Part shown: positions 17,822-27,471 of the stretch, in pieces
Layout: the number at the start of each line of letters is the position of its first letter
Position numbering within the stretch: position 1 is the first letter of the stretch
The notes under the pieces: generated by a model
Databases searched by the model: none
What the model saw: only the letters and a program-made list of their open reading frames with translations
What the model was told of the DNA's origin: nothing
Source: BP-464 sp963825415
GTDB taxonomy: Bacteria > Actinomycetota > Thermoleophilia > Solirubrobacterales > Solirubrobacteraceae
Assembly (NCBI GenBank): GCA_963825415.1
Contig: CAWGTD010000006.1
Location: forward strand, 124,001 to 188,000
DNA: 64,000 nt
Reading direction: 5' to 3'
Position numbers and translations under genes: made by a program

Positions 17822-19465
17822 TCAGGCGTACAGGCCCTCGATCTCCTCGGCGTACTTCGCGGCGATCGGCCGGCGCTTGAGCTTCATCGTCGGCGTCAGC
17901 TCGTCGCCCCCTGCAAGCCACTCGGAGTCGAGCAGCCGGAAGCGCTTGATCTGCTCGACACGAGAAAGACGTTCGTTGGCGAGGTCGACCTCGGCCTGCA
18001 CCCGCGCGACGACCGCCGGGTCGGCGGGGTCGCACCCGGCGCCGGCGTCGGGGTCGAGGACGAGCAGCGCGACGTTGTAGGGCCGCGCGTCGCCGACCAC
18101 CATCGCCTGGCCGATCAGCGGCCCGGCCGACTTCAGCTGCGACTCGATGTTCGTGGGCGACATGTTCTTGCCGGCCGCGTTGATGATCAGCTCCTTCTTG
18201 CGGTCGACGATCCACCAGAAGCCGTCGTCGTCGACGCGCGCGATGTCACCGGTGCTCAGCCAGCCGTCGGAGTCGATCGTCTCGGCCGTCTTCTCGGGCT
18301 GGTTGCGATAGCCGCGCATGACGATCGGCCCGCGGACCAGCAGCTCGCCGTCGTCGGCCAGGCGCAGCTCGACGTCCTTGAGCGGCTTGCCGACCGAGCC
18401 CGGCCGCCAGTCGTCGGGCCGCACCGTGGTCGCCACGCAGGAGGTCTCCGACATCCCCCACACCTCGCAGATGCGGATGCCGAGCGCGTCGAAGAACTCG
18501 AGGACCTCGACCGGCGTGGGCGCGGCGCCGATGACGAACCACTCCGCCTGGTCGAGGCCGAGCATGGCCCGGATCTGGGCGCCGTCTGCTCCGGGTTTGA
18601 CGCCCTTGGCCTCGAGGCCCGCCTTGACCTTCTCCCAGACCCGCGGCACGGCGCCGAACCACGTCGGCTTCACCTGGGCGACCACGCCCATGAGGTCCGG
18701 CAGCGAGGCGACGCTGGTGACCGTGTTGCCGTAGGTCATCATCCCGCCGTAGTGCGAGGCCCAGCGGTCGGCGATGTGTGCGGCCGGCAGGAACGACACG
18801 CAGCGGCCGCCTTCAGGGAGCGGCACGGCGTCGTGGCAGCCGCGCAGCTCGGCGAGCATGTTGGCGTGGGTGACCTCCACGCCCTTGGGCGGCCCGGTCG
18901 TGCCCGACGTGTAGATCAGCGTGAGCAGGTCGTCGGGCTGCACGGCGCGCCAGGCGGCCTCGAGGTCGAAGCCCTCCTCGGCGCGGGCCACGAGGTCGCC
19001 GATCCCCAGATCGCCGTCGCCGTCGAGCGACACGATCGTCTCGACCGGCGCGCCCTGCGCCGCGGCCGCCCGGACCACGTCGACGAACTGGCGCTCGGTG
19101 ACGACGACGCGGTTGCCGGCGTCGCCCATCACGTAGGCGATCTGCTCGGCCGGCGAGGTGTTGTAGACGCTGAATGGGCAGGCGCCCAGCAGCATCGCCG
19201 CAGCGTCGAACATGTGAAAGCCCGGGCGGTTGACCATCATCAGGCCGACCGCGTCGCCGCGCCGTACGCCCAGCCCGTGCAGGCCTGCGGCGAGCGCCTG
19301 CACCCGCTCGAGAACCTCGGCGTAGGTCAGCGAGGGGCGGTCGTCGGGCGTGCGCAGCGCGACCTGGGCGGGCCGTGCGGCGGCGGTGAGCATGAAGGCC
19401 TCGCACATGGTGCGGGCGTCGAGTGCGGCGGGGCTGGCGGTTGAGGACGTCGCGGCGGTGGCCAT
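17822..19465 (-). CDS. AMP-forming long-chain acyl-CoA synthetase
   Basis: 547 residues of the ANL superfamily. It adenylates a fatty acid with ATP and transfers it to CoA. The P-loop-like YTSGTTGPPKG is near residue 185, VWGMSET carries the A5 motif, GWLSTGD the A7 motif, and IINAAGKNMSP and the C-terminal MKLKRR carry hinge and catalytic Lys regions. Length and motif order match FadD15-type ligases of actinobacteria. The ATG at 19465 is taken because the upstream extension is short and low-complexity. It lies alone between the permease operon and dodecin, on the same strand. Confidence 0.9.
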   Translation of the reverse strand: MATAATSSTASPAALDARTMCEAFMLTAAARPAQVALRTPDDRPSLTYAEVLERVQALAAGLHGLGVRRGDAVGLMMVNRPGFHMFDAAAMLLGACPFSVYNTSPAEQIAYVMGDAGNRVVVTERQFVDVVRAAAAQGAPVETIVSLDGDGDLGIGDLVARAEEGFDLEAAWRAVQPDDLLTLIYTSGTTGPPKGVEVTHANMLAELRGCHDAVPLPEGGRCVSFLPAAHIADRWASHYGGMMTYGNTVTSVASLPDLMGVVAQVKPTWFGAVPRVWEKVKAGLEAKGVKPGADGAQIRAMLGLDQAEWFVIGAAPTPVEVLEFFDALGIRICEVWGMSETSCVATTVRPDDWRPGSVGKPLKDVELRLADDGELLVRGPIVMRGYRNQPEKTAETIDSDGWLSTGDIARVDDDGFWWIVDRKKELIINAAGKNMSPTNIESQLKSAGPLIGQAMVVGDARPYNVALLVLDPDAGAGCDPADPAVVARVQAEVDLANERLSRVEQIKRFRLLDSEWLAGGDELTPTMKLKRRPIAAKYAEEIEGLYA

Positions 19466-19508
19466 GGCGCGATCATCGCGCGCACGGCCCACCGCCGCAA
19501 ATGCTCGA

Positions 19509-19724
19509 CTAGTCGCCGCTGTCGTACTTGAACGAGATGCCGAGGCGGACGCGGAACTCCTTCACCGCGCCGTTCTCGATCGTGACGTCCTCGCGCACGA
19601 CCTCGGCCACGCGCAGGTCGCGGACCGACTTGGCCGCCGTTTCGACGGCGTTGCGGGCGGCATCCGCCCACGATTCGCTGCTGGTCCCGATCACTTCGGT
19701 GACGCGGTAGACGCTGCCGGCCAT
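19509..19724 (-). CDS. dodecin (flavin-storage protein)
   Basis: 71 residues matching the dodecin fold: VYRVTEVIGTSSESWADAAR, then a strand-helix-strand ending in RVRLGISFKYD. Dodecins form hollow dodecamers that bind flavins or CoA and buffer free flavin in the cytosol. A strong GAGGAGG ribosome site lies 6 nt before the ATG. It is a complete small gene, separate from its neighbours by 43 nt or more. Confidence 0.93.
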   Translation of the reverse strand: MAGSVYRVTEVIGTSSESWADAARNAVETAAKSVRDLRVAEVVREDVTIENGAVKEFRVRLGISFKYDSGD

Positions 19725-19789
19725 CTGGCCCTCCTCAAGGGGGTGGAACGCTGTCAGGCCGACTCTTGCAGAAACGGCCTGCGCCGCGG

Positions 19790-21702
19790 CTACTTCGTCG
19801 GGCGTTGATTATCAGCGGGCAGCTTGCCCGTGACCACGCCCTGCGGATCGAACGGCCCGTGGCCGCAGTTGGCGGCGGTGGCGAGCCCGGCGCCGTCCTG
19901 CACGCCGGAGCTCGTCGGGCTCGACACCAGCGCGCTGTCCTCGGGCTCGTCGGTCTCGCGCACGTTGAGGAGTTGCGAGACCGGCTTGGGCATCAGGAAG
20001 CGCAGCACGCTCGGCCCGGTGCAGGCGGTGATCACGGTGATGTCGGCGCCGGCGCCCGTGGGCACGGTCTGGCGCGGGTTGCTCTCGCCGCCAGCGATCG
20101 TCAGGCGCAGGCGGCCGCCGGCCGGCACCACGAGATCGGTCGGCAGGAAGCGGACCGGCACGCGGACCGGCGCGCCGATCGGCGCGAGCTTCCCGGCCTG
20201 CTGGACGAAGTAGCCGTCCGGCATCGGGTCGAGGTGGCGCAGCGAGCGCATGCCGTAGGTCGCGATCGGCTCGCGGTTCGATCCCTCGTGGGCCAGCACG
20301 GCACCGTCGGCGCCGAGCACCTCGAGGCGCGCGGTGACCTGGGCGGCCGGGTGGTGCTGGATCAGCCAGAGGTCGAGCACCGGGACGCCGCTGAGGTGCA
20401 ACGGCGCCGTGAGCGCGGGCGTCTGGAAGACGGCGTTGGTGCCGGGCAGCGCGCCGGAGGGGTCGCCGTCGGAGACGAACTGCACCGCGTCGCCCCCGCT
20501 GGCGCCGAGCGTGCCGTCGGCGTTGAGCGGCAGCTGGCCCGCGGGGCCGCCGGTCGACGGGAACTCGCGCTCGGCGCGCCACTGGCCGGTCGAGTCCTGG
20601 ACCTGGACGCGCGGCCACGAGCCGACGCCCGATGACAGGAGCTTGAGGTAGCGGTCGTACCACGCGGTCACCATCGGCAGGAAGTCGCGGCGCGCCCACT
20701 GGGGCTCGACGCCCGCATGGACGTCGGGCATGTTGTGCTCCCACTGCCCGAACAGCCCTGCCTTCGGCGTGGTGGCCGGCAGACGGTCGAAGAACCCGGC
20801 GATCGAGATCGGCAGCACGTTGAAGTCGTCGAAGCCGTGGACCCACAAGGTGGCGGCCTTGATGTTCTGGGCGCCGGGGCGGTACTCGCGCGCCTGCCAG
20901 AAGGGCGTCATGTCACCGGTCGGGTCGGCCGCGCCGGCCATCATCTCCGGGACGCAGGTGAACTTCTCGGCGATCTGCTGCGGGCCGGTGGTCGCGCCCG
21001 GCTCGCTGAAGCTGCTCAGGAAGTAGCTGCCGTTGGACAGCATCGCCTGGCCCGCGTAGGGCACGCCGTCCATGTTCGAGTACTCGTACTGGCCGCCGAC
21101 CGTCTCGACCGGCACGATCGCCTTGAGGTACTTGGTCTTCTCCGGGTCGCCGAGACCCGCGGTCGAGACCTGCGTCTCGCCGTCGTAGGAGATGCCGTAC
21201 ATGCCGACGTTGCCGTTGCTCCACGGCGCGTCGCGCCCGAGGTACTCGATGATCCGCGCGGTGTCGTCGATCTGGTTGGGAGCGGTCTGCTCGATGCAGC
21301 CGCCCGATTCGCCGGTGCCGCGCACGTCGCCCTGGGCGACCGCGTAGCCGCGCTCGGTGAACCACTTGATCGTGTTGACCAGGTTGCGGCTCGGGTACCG
21401 CTCGACCCCCTGCGTGACGTACGGGGTCATGATCAGGATCGTCGGGACCTTCGCGGGCGGCGCGACGCCGTCCTTCGCTGCGGGCAGCCACGTCTCGACG
21501 TAAAGCGTGATCCCGTCGTGCCCGGTCAGCACGTGGCGCTGGACGGCGGGCGCCTTGTCGGGGCTCTGCGTCCCGTAGAGCGGCTGCGACTTCGGCTTCG
21601 GCTCGAACGCCGTCCCGACGTCAGGCGCCGAGGCGGCAGACGCGCTGGCGGCAGGGCCAATGCGGAGAGACAGCCGCAGAGCGCGGCGGAACGAAGACGC
21701 AT
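19790..21702 (-). CDS. secreted S15/CocE-type hydrolase, frame-shifted in the signal peptide
   Basis: About 637 residues. A signal peptide begins at the ATG at 21702 (MRLRSAALCGCLSALALP) and continues as ASASAASAPDVG in another frame. A one-base loss near 21650 separates them; otherwise the frame opens only at an internal GTG (21532). The mature enzyme is an alpha/beta hydrolase: nucleophile Ser in GISYDGE, Asp in HGFDDFN, His in GQWEHN, then the jelly-roll C-terminal domain typical of Xaa-Pro dipeptidyl-peptidase/cocaine esterase relatives. Substrate unknown (ester or peptide). It is the only frame shift in the window with the missing-base sign. Confidence 0.82.
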
Positions 21703-21774
21703 GTCACACGGAACGCACAGCGCTCCGAAAAATGGCGGCGAGGAGGGCGTGAGCGCGCCCGCGCCCGCCGACTC

Positions 21775-21827
21775 GGGGGGTGGTCCGAGAAACTTGCGCT
21801 CAGCGAAAGCTAATCGGACCACCCCCC
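21775..21827. terminator. long two-tier hairpin downstream of hppA
   Basis: GGGGGGTGGTCCGA (21775-21788) pairs perfectly with 21814-21827. Inside it, 21793-21800 pairs with 21802-21809 with one mismatch. It lies between the 3' end of hppA and the 5' end of the hydrolase on the same strand, so it probably ends hppA transcription. Confidence 0.6.
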
Positions 21828-21854
21828 TCGCAGCGGCGGCAATCGAGCCACGGA

Positions 21855-21873
21855 GGCGCGCGCGAGGCGCGCC
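21855..21873. terminator. short GC hairpin after hppA
   Basis: GGCGCGC (21855-21861) and GCGCGCC (21867-21873) form a 7-bp stem with a 5-nt loop, 22 nt beyond the hppA stop. Possibly the first part of the hppA terminator. Confidence 0.4.
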
Positions 21874-21894
21874 CGCCGGTTTCGTCCTCGAGCC

Positions 21895-23964
21895 CTAGGT
21901 GATGATGGGGATGATCAGGATCGCCACGATGTTGGCGACCTTGATCATCGGGTTGATCGCGGGGCCTGCGGTGTCCTTGAACGGATCGCCGACGGTGTCG
22001 CCGGTGACCGACGCCGCGTGGGCCTCGGAGCCCTTGCCGCCGTAGGCGCCGTCCTCGATCAGCTTCTTCGCGTTGTCCCACGCACCGCCGCCGGCGGTCA
22101 TGAGCACGGCGAAGAAGAACCCGACGACGATCACGCCGATCAGCAGGCCGCCGAGCGCGCGCTCGTCGATGATGCCGACGATCACGGTGATGACGATCGG
22201 GATCATCGACGGCAGGATCATCTCGCGCTGCGCGGCCTTGGTCACGATGTCCACGCACGTCGCGTAGTCGGGCTTCTCGGTGCCCTGCATGATCCCCGGC
22301 TTCTCGCGGAACTGGCGGCGCACCTCCTCGACGACGCCGCCGGCAGCGCGGCCGACAGCCTCCATCGAGAGGGCCGCGAACAGGCAGACCATCATGCCGC
22401 CGATGATCAGGCCCATCAGGACGGCCGGGTTGTCGATGTTGAACTGGATCGTGTGGCCGGCCTCCTGGGCGAGCTCCTCGCGGAAGCCCGCGAACAGGAC
22501 GATGGCGGCCAGCACGGCCGAGCCGATCGCGTAGCCCTTCGTCACGGCCTTGGTCGTGTTGCCGACCGCGTCGAGCGGATCGGTGACGTTGCGGACCTCC
22601 TCGGGCAGGTCGGCCATCTCGGCGATGCCGCCGGCGTTGTCGGTGATCGGCCCGAAGGCGTCCAGCGCGACGATCAACCCCGTCAGCGAGAGCTGGCCCA
22701 TGACCGCCACGCCGATGCCGTAGATGCCCACCGTCCCGCCGCCGGCGAGATGCCAGGAGGCGAAGATGCCGAGCACCAGGACGATCGCGGGCAACGCCGT
22801 CGCCTGGAGGCCCTGGGCGAGGCCCGAGATGATGTTCGTCGCGTGGCCGGTCTGCGAGGCCGCCGCGGTCTTGCGCACGGGCCCGAAGCGCGTCGACGTG
22901 TAGTAGTCGGTCAGCAGGAACAGGGCGGCGGTCACGGCGATGCCGACCAGCGAGCAGAAGTACAGGTCCGACCAGCTCGGGACGCCCGAGCCCCCGCCGG
23001 TCAGTGCGAGCTTGTCGACCATCCAGTAGGTGACGGGCAGGAACGCGACCGCGGCGATCGCGCCGGAGGCGACGAGGCCCTGGTACAGGGCGCGCTCGAC
23101 GTTGCCGGTGGTGGTGCGCACGGCGAACGTCCCGATGATCGAGGCGATGATCGCCACGCCGCCCAGGACCAGCGGATACAGCGCGAGCGTGAACGCGTCG
23201 CTGAAGGTGATGACTCCGAGCAGCATCACGGCCACCGCGGTGACCGCGTAGGTCTCGAAGAGGTCGGCGGCCATGCCGGCGCAGTCGCCGACGTTGTCGC
23301 CGACGTTGTCGGCGATGACCGCCGGGTTGCGCGGGTCGTCCTCGGGGATGCCGGCCTCGACCTTGCCGACGAGGTCGGCGCCCACGTCGGCCGCCTTGGT
23401 GAAGATGCCGCCGCCGAGTCGGGCGAAGACGGAGATCAGCGAGCCGCCGAAGCCCAGGCCGATCAGCGCGTCGACCGCCTCCTTGGTGGTCTTGTCGAAG
23501 ATCCAGGTCAGCACGCCGAAGTAGCCGGCGACACCCGCCAGCGCCAGGCCGACGACCAGCATGCCCGTGATCGCGCCGCCACGGAAGGCGACACCGAGCG
23601 CGGGGCTCACACCCCCGCGCGCCGACTCGGCGACGCGCGCGTTGGCGCGCACCGAGACGTTCATCCCGATGTAGCCGGCCGCCCCGGACAGGAGGCCGCC
23701 GATCAGGAACCCCACGGCGACGGAGATGTCCTGGAGGAAGATGAGTGCGACGAAGAGGACGACGCCGACTCCGGCGATCACCGTGTACTGGCGGTTTAGG
23801 TAGGCGCGTGCGCCCTCCTGCACGGCGGCGGAGATGCGCTGCATCTCGGCGTTGCCCGGCGAGAGGGCGAGCAGCGAGCGCGTGGTCAACACGCCGTAGG
23901 CGACGGCGAAGCCCGCGCACACCAGCGCGATCAGCACACCGTGGTCCGTCAAGAAGTTGTTCAT
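21895..23964 (-). CDS. hppA: proton-translocating membrane pyrophosphatase, K+-independent type
   Basis: 689 residues with about sixteen membrane helices. It hydrolyses cytosolic pyrophosphate and pumps protons across the membrane. The substrate site is clear: DVGADLVGKVEAGIPEDDPR and DNVGDNVGDCAGMAADLFE. The GNTTKA motif has Lys where potassium-dependent enzymes have Ala, which places it in the K+-independent, H+-pumping class. It has its own promoter upstream (TAGACT at 24068-24073) and is followed by two hairpins. The ATG start is at a normal N-terminal hydrophobic helix. Confidence 0.95.
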   Translation of the reverse strand: MNNFLTDHGVLIALVCAGFAVAYGVLTTRSLLALSPGNAEMQRISAAVQEGARAYLNRQYTVIAGVGVVLFVALIFLQDISVAVGFLIGGLLSGAAGYIGMNVSVRANARVAESARGGVSPALGVAFRGGAITGMLVVGLALAGVAGYFGVLTWIFDKTTKEAVDALIGLGFGGSLISVFARLGGGIFTKAADVGADLVGKVEAGIPEDDPRNPAVIADNVGDNVGDCAGMAADLFETYAVTAVAVMLLGVITFSDAFTLALYPLVLGGVAIIASIIGTFAVRTTTGNVERALYQGLVASGAIAAVAFLPVTYWMVDKLALTGGGSGVPSWSDLYFCSLVGIAVTAALFLLTDYYTSTRFGPVRKTAAASQTGHATNIISGLAQGLQATALPAIVLVLGIFASWHLAGGGTVGIYGIGVAVMGQLSLTGLIVALDAFGPITDNAGGIAEMADLPEEVRNVTDPLDAVGNTTKAVTKGYAIGSAVLAAIVLFAGFREELAQEAGHTIQFNIDNPAVLMGLIIGGMMVCLFAALSMEAVGRAAGGVVEEVRRQFREKPGIMQGTEKPDYATCVDIVTKAAQREMILPSMIPIVITVIVGIIDERALGGLLIGVIVVGFFFAVLMTAGGGAWDNAKKLIEDGAYGGKGSEAHAASVTGDTVGDPFKDTAGPAINPMIKVANIVAILIIPIIT

Positions 23965-24067
23965 CTAGTGAGGCGTCCTTTGGCGACGTGGTCGTCGGCC
24001 CGCACGAATCGATGCGCGAGCGTCACGGCAGAGCGGGCCCAGCGGCAACCGCCCTCGGAGGGCGCGG

Positions 24068-24073
24068 AGTCTA
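24068..24073 (-). promoter_or_regulatory. -10 box (TAGACT) of hppA
   Basis: The TAGACT sequence lies about 104 nt before the hppA ATG, in the only noncoding gap upstream (23965-24090). It would give a leader of about 95 nt, unlike the leaderless genes nearby. Nothing else is recognised in that gap. Confidence 0.4.
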
Positions 24074-24090
24074 GTAACCCTCGAGGCGGA

Positions 24091-24504
24091 CTACTGCCCC
24101 GGGACCCACAAACGCCCGCTGGATTGGGCGGGACCGGGCCCTTCCGGCTGCTCCTGCTCGGCCGCCGGCGCCTCGGCGGCGTCGCCGGAGGCGCCCACCT
24201 GCCGCGCGTAGGCGAGCTGGAGCTGCGACAGCGCCGTGCGGATCTGGCCCGCGTCGGGGCCCAGGGCGTCCTCGACCAGCGGCAGCAGCGCGCGCGTGGC
24301 CTCGATCGCCTGGTGGACCTGCCCGAGGTCCTTCTCCGCCTCGGTCTCCGCCGAGAGGCCCGCGCGGCGCCCCGCGAGGTTCAGCAGCGAGACGACGGTC
24401 TGGACGAGCACATCCTCGACGCGGATGCGCTTGAGCTGCTCCTCGTAGGCAGCGCGCAGCTCGTCCTCGGTGGGCTCAGCGTGCGGGTTGGGCTGCTCGT
24501 CCAT
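24091..24504 (-). CDS. hypothetical helical protein
   Basis: 137 residues from the ATG at 24504, overlapping the end of the YbdK-like gene by 29 nt. The protein is soluble and acidic, with three to four amphipathic helices (VEDVLVQTVVSLLNLAGRR, EKDLGQVHQAIEATRALLP) and a Pro/Gln-rich tail. It resembles the DUF1844-like small helical proteins of actinobacteria, a loose resemblance only. It is the last gene of the t6A/Rex operon. Confidence 0.65.
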   Translation of the reverse strand: MDEQPNPHAEPTEDELRAAYEEQLKRIRVEDVLVQTVVSLLNLAGRRAGLSAETEAEKDLGQVHQAIEATRALLPLVEDALGPDAGQIRTALSQLQLAYARQVGASGDAAEAPAAEQEQPEGPGPAQSSGRLWVPGQ

Positions 24505-25609
24505 AGCTCGTCCGGGTCTCCTCGACGCTCGAAGCGTAGACATCGCGGATCGACGCGCCGTCGGCCACCAGCGCGCGCTGGCGCTGGGCGCCGTTGCGTG
24601 CCGGCAGCACGGGTTCGCCCTCGCGCACCGGCGCGGTCCATTCCAGCAGCCGGTCGACGATCGCCGCGCTGGGGACCTCCGCGCGGGCGGCCAGGTCGAT
24701 CATCTTGCCGTCCAGCCCGAAACGAATGGCCCGCCAAAGATTTTCCTCGAGCATCCGCGCCGGGGGGTCCTGGAGAGGCACCCCCTCGTCGACGTCGCGT
24801 GCCGCCTGCAGGACGCACGCGACGATCAGCTCGGCCAGCGCCTCGGATTCCTCGGCCGTCGCCTGGGCGTCGCAGATGCGCATCTCGACCGTCCCGAAGG
24901 CAACGTGCGGGCGCACCGACCACCAGACCTGCGTGTACTCGACGATCGAGTTCGTCGCGATCAGCAGCTCGAGGTAGTCGCGGTAGGCGGCCCAGGAGCC
25001 GTAGGCGTCGGGGATCCCGCAGCGCGGGAACACGCGGGTGAAGATCTCCGTGCGCGCGGAGTGCAGGTGGGTGTCGAGCCCGTCGACGAAGATCGAGTTC
25101 GCGCTGACCGCCAGCAGGTCGGGCAGAACGGGCCGCAGGCGGTCGCACACGCGCACGGCACGGTCGAGCCCGCCGACGCCGACGTGGACGTGCAACGAGA
25201 ACGTGTTGTTGCGCCGCGCCACGTACCCGAGGCCCTCGACGACCCGCCGGTAGTGCTCGGTGTCGATGTTGGCCTGCTCGCGGTAGTCGGCCCACGGGTG
25301 CGTGCCGGTCGAGCCCAGGGCGACGCCCTCCGCGGCCGTGTGCCCGAACAGCAGCCGGCGTGCCTCGCGCTGGCGCGCCACGGCGTCCGGGAAGTTCTCG
25401 CCGCGCCCGGAGACGATCTCGATCTCGCTGCGGATCAGCTCGCCGGTGATGTGGGGCGCCAGCTCCGCGGCCGCACTGTCGCGCAGCTCCTCGAAGCGCG
25501 GGGCGAGGTCAAGCGACTCGGGGTCGAGGATCGCGAACTCCTCTTCGAGACCGACGGTGCCGTCGACGGAGGCATCGAAGATCTCCTCGGCGAGGTCGAG
25601 GTCGATCAC
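24476..25609 (-). CDS. YbdK-type carboxylate-amine ligase (glutamate-cysteine ligase family 2)
   Basis: 377 residues. Family members join glutamate to cysteine or a related amine using ATP. GLEEEFAILD near residue 20 carries the metal- and ATP-binding Glu residues. HVHVGV near 165 and EMRICDAQ near 265 are the other conserved blocks. It begins 13 nt after rex with a GTG start and is transcribed with it. Whether it makes gamma-glutamylcysteine in a mycothiol-type actinobacterium is uncertain; EgtA-like or unknown amine ligation is possible. The link to Rex and a glutaredoxin-like protein suggests thiol or redox metabolism. Confidence 0.85.
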   Translation of the reverse strand: MIDLDLAEEIFDASVDGTVGLEEEFAILDPESLDLAPRFEELRDSAAAELAPHITGELIRSEIEIVSGRGENFPDAVARQREARRLLFGHTAAEGVALGSTGTHPWADYREQANIDTEHYRRVVEGLGYVARRNNTFSLHVHVGVGGLDRAVRVCDRLRPVLPDLLAVSANSIFVDGLDTHLHSARTEIFTRVFPRCGIPDAYGSWAAYRDYLELLIATNSIVEYTQVWWSVRPHVAFGTVEMRICDAQATAEESEALAELIVACVLQAARDVDEGVPLQDPPARMLEENLWRAIRFGLDGKMIDLAARAEVPSAAIVDRLLEWTAPVREGEPVLPARNGAQRQRALVADGASIRDVYASSVEETRTSYGRAAQPAR

Positions 25610-25622
25610 GCTGGGCCGGGCC

Positions 25623-26264
25623 TCAGGTCAAGTAGAAGTAGAGGGCGTACAGAAGGTCCACCGCCGGGCTGGAAGTGTGAACGGTGACCTCCGGCGGCAC
25701 CTGCAGGAGCGCCTCTGAGTAGTTGAAGATGATCTTCACGCCGGCGTCGACGAGGCCGTCGGCCAGCGGCTGGGCCGCCGCCGTCGGCACCGCGAGCACC
25801 GCGACGACGATCTCCTCGTCGTCGACGACCTGGCGCAGCTCGTCGACGTGGCGGACGGCCTGGTTGCCGACCTTCGAGCCGACCTTGCGCGTGTCGGCGT
25901 CGAAGATCGCCACGACCCGGAACCCGTGGTCGGCGAAGATGTCAGAGGACGCGATCGCCTTGCCGAGATGGCCGGCGCCGAACAACGCGATGTTGTGCTG
26001 GCCGGCTGTGCGCAGGATCTTGCGGATCTGCGAGACGAGCGATTCGACGTTGTAGCCGACGCCCCGCTTGCCGAACTTGCCGAACCCCGACAGGTCGCGG
26101 CGGATCTGCGTGGAGTTGACGTGGGTCCAGTCGGAGAGCTCCTGGGAGGAGACGGTCTCCTTGCCCTCCTTCTTCGCCTGGGTGAGCACCTGGAGGTACC
26201 GCGCAAGGCGCGCGGCGACGCCGAGCGAGAGACGGTCTGCCGGAGGGGCCTCGCCGATACTCAT
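25623..26264 (-). CDS. rex: redox-sensing transcriptional repressor Rex
   Basis: 213 residues. An N-terminal winged helix (SSQELSDWTHVNSTQIRRDL, then FGKFGKRGVGY) binds DNA. The C-terminal Rossmann domain with FGAGHLGKA near residue 95 senses the NADH/NAD+ ratio, and a final swapped helix ends in YALYFYLT. Rex represses respiratory and fermentative genes until NADH rises. Its ATG overlaps the stop of the glutaredoxin-like gene by 4 nt (ATGA). Direct Rex targets in this window were not identified. Confidence 0.95.
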   Translation of the reverse strand: MSIGEAPPADRLSLGVAARLARYLQVLTQAKKEGKETVSSQELSDWTHVNSTQIRRDLSGFGKFGKRGVGYNVESLVSQIRKILRTAGQHNIALFGAGHLGKAIASSDIFADHGFRVVAIFDADTRKVGSKVGNQAVRHVDELRQVVDDEEIVVAVLAVPTAAAQPLADGLVDAGVKIIFNYSEALLQVPPEVTVHTSSPAVDLLYALYFYLT

Positions 26265-26494
26265 CCGAAGTTCGATCCTACTCGCGCCCGCAGGTCTGAT
26301 TCATCGACGAAGAAGTCGTATAGGTCCACCCCGTCAAGCGCAACTACCGGGATGCGCTCCAAGTAGCGGCCGTGCAGCTCGGGGTCGGCCTCGATGTCGA
26401 CCTCCTCGAAGGGATGGCCGATGCGCACGAGCACCGCGCGCGCCTCGTCACAGAGGTGGCAACCGTCGCGGCCGTAGAGGACCAGGCGGCTCAC
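26261..26494 (-). CDS. glutaredoxin-like (DUF836-type) thiol protein
   Basis: 77 residues with a thioredoxin fold. The CHLC redox motif follows YGRDG at about residue 12, and the cis-Pro loop is in IPVVALDG. Such short glutaredoxin-like proteins exchange disulfides in the cytosol. The GTG start overlaps the tsaD stop (GTGA) and its own stop overlaps the Rex start, so it is coupled on both sides. The gene is too short to be found by length alone; the motif and the double coupling support it. Confidence 0.85.
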   Translation of the reverse strand: MSRLVLYGRDGCHLCDEARAVLVRIGHPFEEVDIEADPELHGRYLERIPVVALDGVDLYDFFVDESDLRARVGSNFG

Positions 26495-27471
26495 AGACGG
26501 GTCGCGTAGGCGTCCAGCGTGAGGTAGTCCGGGAAGGCGAGATGCCCCGTGAAGCGCGCTGCGCCGGCGATCATCGCCGCGTTGTCGGTGCACAGCTCGC
26601 GTGCCGGAACGTGGACCTCGACGGCTTCGAGCGCCTCGACACGGGCGCGCAGCGGACCGTTGGCGGCCACGCCGCCACCGAGCGCCACGCGGCGCAGGCC
26701 GGTCTGCTCGACCGCCTGCTCGATGCGGCGCACGAGCGCCTCGACGATCGCGCGCTGATAGGAGGCGGCCAGATCGGCCGCGGGCGGCGGTTCGCCGGCG
26801 GCCTCGAGGTCGCGCAGCCGGTAGAGCAGCGCGGTCTTCAGCCCGCTGAAGGAGAAGTCCAGCCCGGCCACGCCGCCCGCGATCGGGAAACTGAACGCCT
26901 CGGGGTCGCCCTCCGCCGCCAGCCGCTCGAGGTGCGGGCCGCCCGGGAACGGCAGGCCGAGCAGCCGTGCGCCCTTGTCGAACGCCTCCCCGGCCGCGTC
27001 GTCGAGCGTCTGGCCGAGCACCTCGAAGCCGTCGTGTTCGGTCACCCGGGCGAGGAACGTGTGCCCCCCGCTGGCCACCAGGCACAGGAAAGGCGGCTCG
27101 AAGGGGGCGTCGCCGAGGAAGTTCGCCGCGACGTGGCCCTGGAGGTGGTCGACGGCGGCCAGCGGCAGCCGCCGCGCCGCCGCAAGCGCCTTCGCGCTCG
27201 CGACGCCGACGAGCAGCGCGCCGACCAGCCCGGGCCCGCGGGTGACCGCCACGAGCTCGACGTCGTCGAGCGTCGCGTCCGCGCGGGCCAGCGCGTCCTC
27301 GACGACCGCATTCGTCAGCTCGAGGTGGTGCCGCGAGGCGACCTCGGGGACCACGCCGCCGTAGCGGTCGTGAATGCCCTGGCTGGAGATCACGTTGGAG
27401 CGAACTGCTCCATCGCGGGTGACAACGGCCGCGCACGTGTCGTCGCAGCTCGTCTCGATGCCGAGGATCAC
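26491..27471 (-). CDS. tsaD: tRNA N6-threonylcarbamoyladenosine transferase TsaD
   Basis: 326 residues. TsaD transfers threonylcarbamoyl from the AMP adduct onto A37 of ANN-decoding tRNAs, with TsaB and TsaE. The family start ILGIETSCDDT is present, the metal-binding HLQGH and SRHHLE are visible, and the nucleotide site GLDFSFSGLKTALL and GGVAAN follow. The GTG start overlaps the rimI stop. The four genes tsaE-tsaB-rimI-tsaD are linked by four-base overlaps, which should keep the subunits stoichiometric. Confidence 0.96.
   Translation of the reverse strand: MILGIETSCDDTCAAVVTRDGAVRSNVISSQGIHDRYGGVVPEVASRHHLELTNAVVEDALARADATLDDVELVAVTRGPGLVGALLVGVASAKALAAARRLPLAAVDHLQGHVAANFLGDAPFEPPFLCLVASGGHTFLARVTEHDGFEVLGQTLDDAAGEAFDKGARLLGLPFPGGPHLERLAAEGDPEAFSFPIAGGVAGLDFSFSGLKTALLYRLRDLEAAGEPPPAADLAASYQRAIVEALVRRIEQAVEQTGLRRVALGGGVAANGPLRARVEALEAVEVHVPARELCTDNAAMIAGAARFTGHLAFPDYLTLDAYATRL

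Noticed and set aside
19509..19724. Plus-strand frame opposite dodecin (19528-19710)
   Set aside because: No family resemblance; dodecin on the minus strand has a strong ribosome site and a full family match.
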